Shown here: piece after piece, positions 54,611 to 61,122 of the stretch | How the letters are laid out: each line of letters opens with the position of its first letter | Position numbering within the stretch: the first letter of the stretch is position 1 | Assembly (NCBI RefSeq): GCF_001279525.1 | Contig: NZ_LGDY01000099.1 | Coordinates: forward strand, 1-64,000 | Direction: 5' to 3' | Length of the DNA stretch: 64,000 nt | Origin: Nocardia sp. NRRL S-836 | Lineage (GTDB): Bacteria > Actinomycetota > Actinomycetes > Mycobacteriales > Pseudonocardiaceae | Position numbers and translations under genes: made by a program | Notes under the pieces: generated by a model | What the model saw: the letters and a program-made list of their open reading frames with translations, nothing else | The model's database searches: none | Told to the model about the DNA's origin: nothing

Positions 54611-55436
54611 GGGCGTCCTTTCGAAGTGCGCTGACGTACTCCATCAGCTTGCGCTTCGATTGTTCCGCATCCAAGGCCACCGCTTCCAGGCGCCGGAAGA
54701 GCGCCCGGCTTCGTTCGACGGCGACGTCGCTCTGAGCGAACACCTTGGCCACGTCGGTCTCGGTGTAGGTCACCGGCGCAGCCTTCCCGAACTCGTACAA
54801 GGTGCATTTCGTGTGCACAGCCAACTCCTTGGCTTCTGCTGGCACGATCCTCAGCATGTGGGTGCTGAAGAGCAACCGCAGGAGTTGGTCCTCCCTGGTC
54901 TGCAAGTCGCCCAGCAGAATCTGCAGAGCGAGCTCGTGCAGGTAGAACATGACCTCCGGAGGGCGAGGACGCCGCAGGATGGTCTGGCGCTCCATCCTCA
55001 GCTGCACACCCCACTCGACCCCAGCGCTGGCCGCGATCCCGGTCTCGTCGATCAGGGCACGCGCGTAGTTGTCCGTCTGGACCAGCCCATGCGGCGTGAG
55101 GATGTCGTACGCGGTGATCTTGGTGGCCAGCGCCTCGGTCATGGCGATCGTCCGCAGATTGTCGGAAACCTGCGCGAAGTAGGGGTCGAAGGCGTTGTGG
55201 TACCTGCTCCGGAACTCCTGCAGATACCCCAGGTCCTTCCCGCAGGCCGTCATGATCTGCGCGAGGTCGACGTCGCTCGCCCGCGCCTTCCCGTGCTCGA
55301 TGTTGGACACCTTGCTCGGGTCCCAGCCGAGGTAGATGGCGAACTGACGGCCGTTCATCCTGGTCGTGGTTTCACGCAACAGCCGCAGCTCGTCACCCAG
55401 GTCTCGGCTGAGCGCGGTGGAAGTGGTGGCAGACAT
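54585..55436 (-). CDS. WhiJ-like XRE regulator with DUF5753 domain
   Basis: 283 aa: Cro/C1-type HTH (about 15-70; TRMNGRQFAIYLGWDPSKVS, NIEHGKARAS) and a DUF5753 (Scr1-like) C-terminal domain (about 90-270) with AYDILTPHGLVQTDNYARAL. Homologues such as WhiJ regulate differentiation in Streptomyces together with DUF397 partners. ATG start. It forms a two-gene module with the overlapping DUF397 gene. Confidence 0.9.
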   Translation of the reverse strand: MSATTSTALSRDLGDELRLLRETTTRMNGRQFAIYLGWDPSKVSNIEHGKARASDVDLAQIMTACGKDLGYLQEFRSRYHNAFDPYFAQVSDNLRTIAMTEALATKITAYDILTPHGLVQTDNYARALIDETGIAASAGVEWGVQLRMERQTILRRPRPPEVMFYLHELALQILLGDLQTREDQLLRLLFSTHMLRIVPAEAKELAVHTKCTLYEFGKAAPVTYTETDVAKVFAQSDVAVERSRALFRRLEAVALDAEQSKRKLMEYVSALRKDAHDPGPDLA

Positions 55437-55495
55437 GCCTCAGAACGCTATGACTTGCACTTATTCCATGCCACGCGCTCGTTCGGGTGAAAACG

Positions 55496-57649
55496 TCAGC
55501 GCGCCGCCGCATAGGCCGCGAGCCCGGCCAGCTGCACCGGGTCCAGCGACGGCCGCACCACCTGACGTGCCTTCGCGAGGTGCGCCTGCGTGACCTCCGC
55601 GGCCTCCAACGACTCGCGCATCGCGGTCAGCGCCGCCTCCCGCACCAGCGCCGCGCAGTCCGCCGCCGAGTACATGTCGAGGTCCGCCGCCAGCTCCGCG
55701 AGGTTCACATCGCTCGCCAACGGCGTGTTCTTCGACGCCGCCTTCAAGATCTCCGTGCGCGCGTCCGCATCGGGCGGCGACACGTACACGAGCCGCTCCA
55801 GCCGTCCCGGCCGCAGCAGCGCCGGGTCGATGAGCTCGGGCCGGTTCGTCGCGCCGATGACCACGACGTCCCGCATCGGCTCCACCCCGTCCAGCTCGGT
55901 GAGCAGCGCCGCCACCACCCGGTCCGCCACCCCGCTGTCCGACGACTGCCCCCGCCGCGGCGCCAGCGCGTCCACCTCGTCCAGGAACACCAGCGCCGGA
56001 GCCGCGTCCGCCGCCCGCCGGAACAGCTCGCGCACGGCCCGTTCCGACTCGCCGACGAACTTGTCCATCAGCTCAGCGCCCTTGACCGTGAGCACGTTCA
56101 ACTGCCCCGACCCGGCGAGCGCACGCACCAGGAACGTCTTGCCACATCCCGGCGGCCCGTACAGCAACACACCGCGCGGCGGCGCGACACCAAGCCGTGC
56201 AAAGGAGTCCGGGTACCGCAACGGCCACAGCGCCGCTTCCGTGAGCGCCTGCTTGGTCTCGACCATGTCGCCCACGTCGTCCAGCGTCAGCCCACCCGTC
56301 TGGATGGTGTCCGACGCCGACATGGAGATCGGCCGCACCGTTCCCAGCGCCCCGAGCAGGTCCTCCTGCCCGACCCGCGGCTCCTCGACGTTCCGCTGCC
56401 GCAACGCCGCCCTGACCGCGGCCTCCCGCCGCAACGCGCACAGGTCCGCCGCCACGAACCCCGGCGTCTTCTCCGCCACCGCCGCGAAGTCCACATCGGA
56501 CTCCACCGGCACGTCCTTCATCAGCACCCGCAACAGCTCCGCGCGCGTGGCCCCGTCCGGCAACGGCAACGTCAGCTCACGATCCACCAACTCCGGCGCC
56601 CGCAACCGCGCGTCCACGGACTCCGCACGCGCCGACGTGACCACCAACGCCAGGTTCGGCCGCGACACGGCCGTCTTCAAGATCTCCAGCACCACCGTCG
56701 CCACCGGCGGGGGAGTGGTCGGCAGCAACGCGTCGATGTCCGTGATCAGCAGCACCGTCGGATGCTCCGGCACCGCGGCAATGGCGTCCCCGAGCTGCTT
56801 GGCCATCGCCCCGGCCTCCAGCACCGCGATGCTCGGCGCCGCCAACTCCACCAGCTCAGCCCCGACACTGCTCGAAACCGCCCGCACCAACGTCGCCTTG
56901 CCGACCCCTTCAGGCCCACTCACCATCGCCGCGAGCCGCGCCTGCGCCCCGAGCCTGGTGAGCAACTCCGGCTGCCGGAACATCAGCTCCAGCCACTCGG
57001 TCAGCCGCCGAGCCTGCTCCTTCTGCCCGACGAGGTTCGCCACCGGCAACGCCTCGTGCTTCTCCTGCACCACCACCGGCGTCACCTCAGCCGCCGGCGC
57101 CTGCGCAGACCGCCACCCCACGACACTCGACGGCTGCACCGCCACCGGCCCGGCTGGATCCGTCGAGGTGATGGTGATCAGCTCGTTGGTCCACGTCATC
57201 CCGATGGCGTTGCTGAGCCTGCGCCGCGTCTCACTGACGTTCGCCTCCGGCGGCGGCGCCAAGTCCTGCGGCAGCAACGACACGTTGTCCCCAACGGTCA
57301 ACACCTTGCCCGTCAACGCCATCCGCACGTGCTCCGGCGTCAACGCCGTGGTCGCCAACCGCGACCCCGCCACCGTGATGCTCCGCGCCGCCTCGACCCT
57401 GATCGGCGCCACCACGATCTCCGCCCCCTCGACCACCCCGAGGTTGGTGAGCGTGACGTCGTCCACCAGCACCACCCCAGGCGGCTGCTCGCCCGCGGCC
57501 GCAAGCGCCGCACTGACCCGCGCGCCGGTCAGCTGCACGGCATCCCACGCGCGCAACCCCAGGGCGTCGAGCACCTCGCGGTGGAGGCGGACAACGCCGC
57601 GCCGGGTGTCCAGAGCGGACGGGGACAGGCGAGCCGTCAGCGTGATCAC
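55496..57649 (-). CDS. CDC48/VCP-like double AAA ATPase
   Basis: 717-aa AAA+ protein with a VCP-like N-terminal double-psi barrel (LTARLSPSALDTRRGVVRLH) and two AAA modules. D2 is canonical: Walker A GPPGCGKTF, Walker B LVFLDEVDAL, ATNRPELIDPALLRPGRLE with arginine finger. D1 is odd: P-loop GPEGVGKAT has Ala after Lys and Walker B reads LLITDIDAL without the catalytic Glu, so D1 may bind but not hydrolyse ATP. GTG at 57649 gives the standard N-terminus. Probably remodels proteins; corresponds to M. tuberculosis Rv0435c. Confidence 0.9.
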   Translation of the reverse strand: MITLTARLSPSALDTRRGVVRLHREVLDALGLRAWDAVQLTGARVSAALAAAGEQPPGVVLVDDVTLTNLGVVEGAEIVVAPIRVEAARSITVAGSRLATTALTPEHVRMALTGKVLTVGDNVSLLPQDLAPPPEANVSETRRRLSNAIGMTWTNELITITSTDPAGPVAVQPSSVVGWRSAQAPAAEVTPVVVQEKHEALPVANLVGQKEQARRLTEWLELMFRQPELLTRLGAQARLAAMVSGPEGVGKATLVRAVSSSVGAELVELAAPSIAVLEAGAMAKQLGDAIAAVPEHPTVLLITDIDALLPTTPPPVATVVLEILKTAVSRPNLALVVTSARAESVDARLRAPELVDRELTLPLPDGATRAELLRVLMKDVPVESDVDFAAVAEKTPGFVAADLCALRREAAVRAALRQRNVEEPRVGQEDLLGALGTVRPISMSASDTIQTGGLTLDDVGDMVETKQALTEAALWPLRYPDSFARLGVAPPRGVLLYGPPGCGKTFLVRALAGSGQLNVLTVKGAELMDKFVGESERAVRELFRRAADAAPALVFLDEVDALAPRRGQSSDSGVADRVVAALLTELDGVEPMRDVVVIGATNRPELIDPALLRPGRLERLVYVSPPDADARTEILKAASKNTPLASDVNLAELAADLDMYSAADCAALVREAALTAMRESLEAAEVTQAHLAKARQVVRPSLDPVQLAGLAAYAAAR

Positions 57650-57701
57650 CCCCCGAACTGTAGTTCCTCCGGCCGCATCGCTCAGCGCATTCCGCCGCGG
57701 A

Positions 57702-57723
57702 CGGTCACACATCGGTCACACAT
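57702..57723 (+). repeat. 11-bp direct repeat (PhoP-box-like)
   Basis: CGGTCACACAT occurs twice head to tail, followed by CGG. An 11-bp period with a TCACA core is how PhoP response regulators bind in mycobacteria (TCACAGC-N4) and Streptomyces (GTTCACC). It lies between the ATPase gene and the LamG gene. The rest of this gap shows no gene. Confidence 0.4.
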
Positions 57724-57821
57724 CGGCCTGTTTGACCCAGGTGGCCGATTGATCTCAATTGGGCACTGATTGATGCTGGCTGTCGCGAAGGGGAGATTTT
57801 CGACATGGGGGGATGTATTTA

Positions 57822-60800
57822 ATGCGCCAAAGACAGGCGCGTGGCTTTCGCATGCGCGCGTTCTCTTTTGTATTGGCTCTGTCGGCTGGAATCGTGACGC
57901 CTGTCGCGAACGCCGCACCGGCGCCGGCCGAACTGCCGGATGAGGCGTCGGCGCAAGCGGCAGCGCGGAAGTTCGACAAGCCGGTGAAGGTTTCCGGGCT
58001 CACGACGGAGGCGTCGGAGACCGTGGCGAACCCGAACGGCACGATGACGCTCACCCAGACACTTTTGCCGGAACGGGCGAAACGCGACGGAAAATGGGTT
58101 CCGGTCGAGGAGAAACTGCGCAAGCACGCGGACGGCGTGATTCGTCCGGAGGCGACGGTGGTCGATCTCCGGTTCGCGGGGAAGGGCAGGGGAACGCCGC
58201 TCGCGGTGATCGCCAAGGACGGTGTCGAGGCGGGCCTCAGCTGGGGGGAGGCGTTGCCGGAACCGGTGATCGACGGCGCCACGACCACCTATCAGGAGGT
58301 GTGGCCGGGCGTCGACCTGAAGGTGGTGGCGTCCGCTATCGGGTTCAGCCAGGTACTGGTCGTGAAAACCGCGGAGGCCGCGAAGTCGGAGAAACTGCGC
58401 AAGATCACCTACGGCTCGTACGTCAAGGGCGGCAAGCTGAGCCACGTCGACGGTTCACTGCAGGTCGAGGACGACAAGGGGCAGGTCCGGTTCACCGGCG
58501 ACGCCTCGCAGATGTGGGATGCCACCGGCCGCCCGGCCAAGATGGGGGTCGAGGTCACCGACAGCACCGTTTCCGTGCTGCCCGACCAGGCGTTTCTGGC
58601 CTCACCGCAGACGAAGTTCCCCGTGTCGATCGACCCGAGCTACCGGTGGGCCGGGTACAAGAACCACCACGCGGTCGCCCAGGAGCTGTTCCCGGATGCC
58701 CGCAACTACGACCGCACCGATGGCGTGCTGGGAGATCTCAAGGCGGGCTGGCACAGCTCTACCGGCTATTCGCTCTCCTACATCGAAATGAACGTCGCGC
58801 CGATGCTCGGCAAGTGGATGAGTTCGGCGAAACTCGCGATGAACGTCATCCACTCCTCGCATTGCAGTGAGGCCGAAGCAACCGGACTGTGGAACACCGG
58901 GCCGATCGGACCGGAAACCAGGTACGAGGCAGGACCGCAGTGGTACAACCGGCAGTCCTCGATCAACACGAAGAACAACAGCGATTTCTGCCCCGGTGAC
59001 GGGCAAGCCGAGTTCGACGTCCTCGGTGTCATCAGACATCAGGTCCAGAACGGGTTCGGGTACATGACCGTCGGGCTCGCGACCGATAGCGGGAACAGGA
59101 ACGACAAGGCGTGGCGCCGGTTCGCCCTCAACCCGGTGCTTCGGGTTGAGTACAACTCGTACCCGCACATGGCGGCCGACCTCAGCCTTGAGCGCGGCAA
59201 GCTGCCGTGCCACGAGGGCGGCCCGGCGACCAGGGTGTACGTGCCGACGAGGACGCCGCGCATGCGCGGCAAGCTGTACGACCCCGACGGCGGCTCGTTG
59301 TACTCGGTGTTCGAGCTGTACAAGGGCGTGCGGGAGAACGGCGCCCTCATCGGGCGCTACCAGAACCAGGACACCCCGTCCGGGTCCTACTCCGAGGCCG
59401 AGGTGCAGCCGGGCACGATCACGGCGGACGGTCTCTACCTCTGGGGTCTGAACACCGGCGACGCCGGCCTCGAGTCGGGGTTCCAGGCCAACCTGTGCGA
59501 GTTCGTCGTGGACACGGTCAAACCGGTTGCGCCGAAGCTGAGCTCGCGCGAATACCCCCTGTCACAGCCCGGCGGCGGTGTGGGCGTGACAGGCACGTTC
59601 GAGCTCGACTCGCTGCGATCGGCGAACGACGACGTCGTGCAGTTCCTCTACTCGTTCACCGAGGACGGCGGTGAGCCCAGCAAACCCGTTGTCCCCAACT
59701 CCGATGGCAAAGCGACGATCCGGTGGACGCCGGGCACAGCGGGTACGCAGACGCTGTTCGTGAAGTCGGTGGACCGCGCCGGCAACCTGTCCGACCTCCA
59801 GCGGTACGACTTCATCGTCCTGCCCGGCGGCCCTCCCGCCGCGCACTGGACGTTGGACGGCACGCTGACCGACGTCAACGGCGGCAACACGCTCACCCCC
59901 GTCGGCAACCCGGATCTGGCCGCTGCCGGTTACGCGGGCACGGGTGTCCGGCTGAACGTGACGCAGGACCACCTCAGCGCCGCCGCCGTCGTGGACACGT
60001 CGAAGAACTTCACGATGTCGGCCTGGGCGAAGGTGGACAGCGGTGACATCGGCCGCACGGTCCTCTCCACCGGGGATGCCACCACGCTCAGTGCCGCCCT
60101 GTACTACGAGCAGACCGTCAAGCGGTGGTCATTCGGCATGACCGCGGCGAACAACAGGGCCGACCTCAAGGTGGTGCGCTCGCGCAACGAGGCGCAGGCC
60201 GGCGTCTGGACCCACCTGACCGGCACCTACGAATCCACTGCGAAGACCCTGGCCCTGCACGTGGACGGCGTGAAACAGGGTGAGGTCACCGGGCTGGAGG
60301 GTTGGCAGGCCGCCCAGCTGCTGGTCGGTCGCCACCGGTGGAACGGCCAGGACGCCAACGGGTTCATCGGCTCGATCGACGAGGTCAAGCTCTACGGGCG
60401 CACGCTGAACGACGCCGAGATCAAGGTGCTGGCCAAGCAGGCCGGGATCCGCGCCCACTACAAGATGGGTGAAGGCGCCGGTACCTCGACCAAGGACGAG
60501 GTGACCGGCAGGACCGCCGCGCTGGGCGGGAAGACCGCGTGGGAGCGGGACGGCGACTTCACGTCGTTGCGGCTCAACGGACCTGCCGCCGACGGTCAGC
60601 CGCAGGACGCGGAGGCGTTCGTCTCCCTGCCGGCGCCGGGCATCCGCACGGACCGCTCCTTCACGATGTCAGCGTGGGCGAAGCTGGACCTGGAAGCGCA
60701 CGAGGACAAGGCCAGGGTGGTCGCGAGCCTGGTGCACAACGGAACCTCACTGCTCGACCTGAGGTACGGCGGCGCCTCGAAGAAGTGGGAGTTCGTGATG

Positions 60801-61091
60801 GGCGGCACCACCGTGCAGACCACCAACCGTGCGGAGCTGCAGGAGTGGGTGCACCTGACGGTCGTCCACGACACGACCAACTCCGAGATGCTGCTCTACC
60901 TCAACGGTGTCTACATCACCAGAGCCCCGTTCACCGGCGGGAACGCGCAGACCGCGGCCACTTTGGAGCTCGGCAGGCGTACGGCTGCCACAGCCGCGGG
61001 TGCTTTCTGGAAGGGCGGTCTCGACGAGGTGCGCGTGTACGCGGGCGCGCTCTCCGACGAGCAGATCCTGACGCTCGCCGTTCGCAGCTGA
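57822..61091 (+). CDS. Large secreted protein with two LamG-like domains
   Basis: About 1089 aa. A signal peptide (FSFVLALSAGIVTPVANAA) leads into a long beta-rich region with a DNRLRE-like core (about 250-460), a bacterial Ig-like segment (about 560-660), then two LamG/concanavalin-like jellyrolls starting near residues 675 (AHWTLDGTLTDVNGG) and 878 (AHYKMGEGAG). Each has the SFTMSAWAK-type strand and DEVKLYGRTLNDAEI/DEVRVYAGALSDEQI ending. ATG at 57822 is favoured over ATG 57813 (which would add a TTA codon) and 57852. It precedes an RHS gene by 31 bp, a pairing frequent in actinobacteria. Likely a cell-surface partner of that protein. Confidence 0.85.
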   Translation: MRQRQARGFRMRAFSFVLALSAGIVTPVANAAPAPAELPDEASAQAAARKFDKPVKVSGLTTEASETVANPNGTMTLTQTLLPERAKRDGKWVPVEEKLRKHADGVIRPEATVVDLRFAGKGRGTPLAVIAKDGVEAGLSWGEALPEPVIDGATTTYQEVWPGVDLKVVASAIGFSQVLVVKTAEAAKSEKLRKITYGSYVKGGKLSHVDGSLQVEDDKGQVRFTGDASQMWDATGRPAKMGVEVTDSTVSVLPDQAFLASPQTKFPVSIDPSYRWAGYKNHHAVAQELFPDARNYDRTDGVLGDLKAGWHSSTGYSLSYIEMNVAPMLGKWMSSAKLAMNVIHSSHCSEAEATGLWNTGPIGPETRYEAGPQWYNRQSSINTKNNSDFCPGDGQAEFDVLGVIRHQVQNGFGYMTVGLATDSGNRNDKAWRRFALNPVLRVEYNSYPHMAADLSLERGKLPCHEGGPATRVYVPTRTPRMRGKLYDPDGGSLYSVFELYKGVRENGALIGRYQNQDTPSGSYSEAEVQPGTITADGLYLWGLNTGDAGLESGFQANLCEFVVDTVKPVAPKLSSREYPLSQPGGGVGVTGTFELDSLRSANDDVVQFLYSFTEDGGEPSKPVVPNSDGKATIRWTPGTAGTQTLFVKSVDRAGNLSDLQRYDFIVLPGGPPAAHWTLDGTLTDVNGGNTLTPVGNPDLAAAGYAGTGVRLNVTQDHLSAAAVVDTSKNFTMSAWAKVDSGDIGRTVLSTGDATTLSAALYYEQTVKRWSFGMTAANNRADLKVVRSRNEAQAGVWTHLTGTYESTAKTLALHVDGVKQGEVTGLEGWQAAQLLVGRHRWNGQDANGFIGSIDEVKLYGRTLNDAEIKVLAKQAGIRAHYKMGEGAGTSTKDEVTGRTAALGGKTAWERDGDFTSLRLNGPAADGQPQDAEAFVSLPAPGIRTDRSFTMSAWAKLDLEAHEDKARVVASLVHNGTSLLDLRYGGASKKWEFVMGGTTVQTTNRAELQEWVHLTVVHDTTNSEMLLYLNGVYITRAPFTGGNAQTAATLELGRRTAATAAGAFWKGGLDEVRVYAGALSDEQILTLAVRS

Positions 61092-61122
61092 TCCAGCAGT
61101 CACCACCTAACAGAGGAAACCA

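Noticed and set aside
55487..57769. 760-codon plus-strand frame opposite the CDC48-like ATPase
   Set aside because: Arg/Gln/His-rich antisense frame; the minus strand carries unmistakable AAA motifs.
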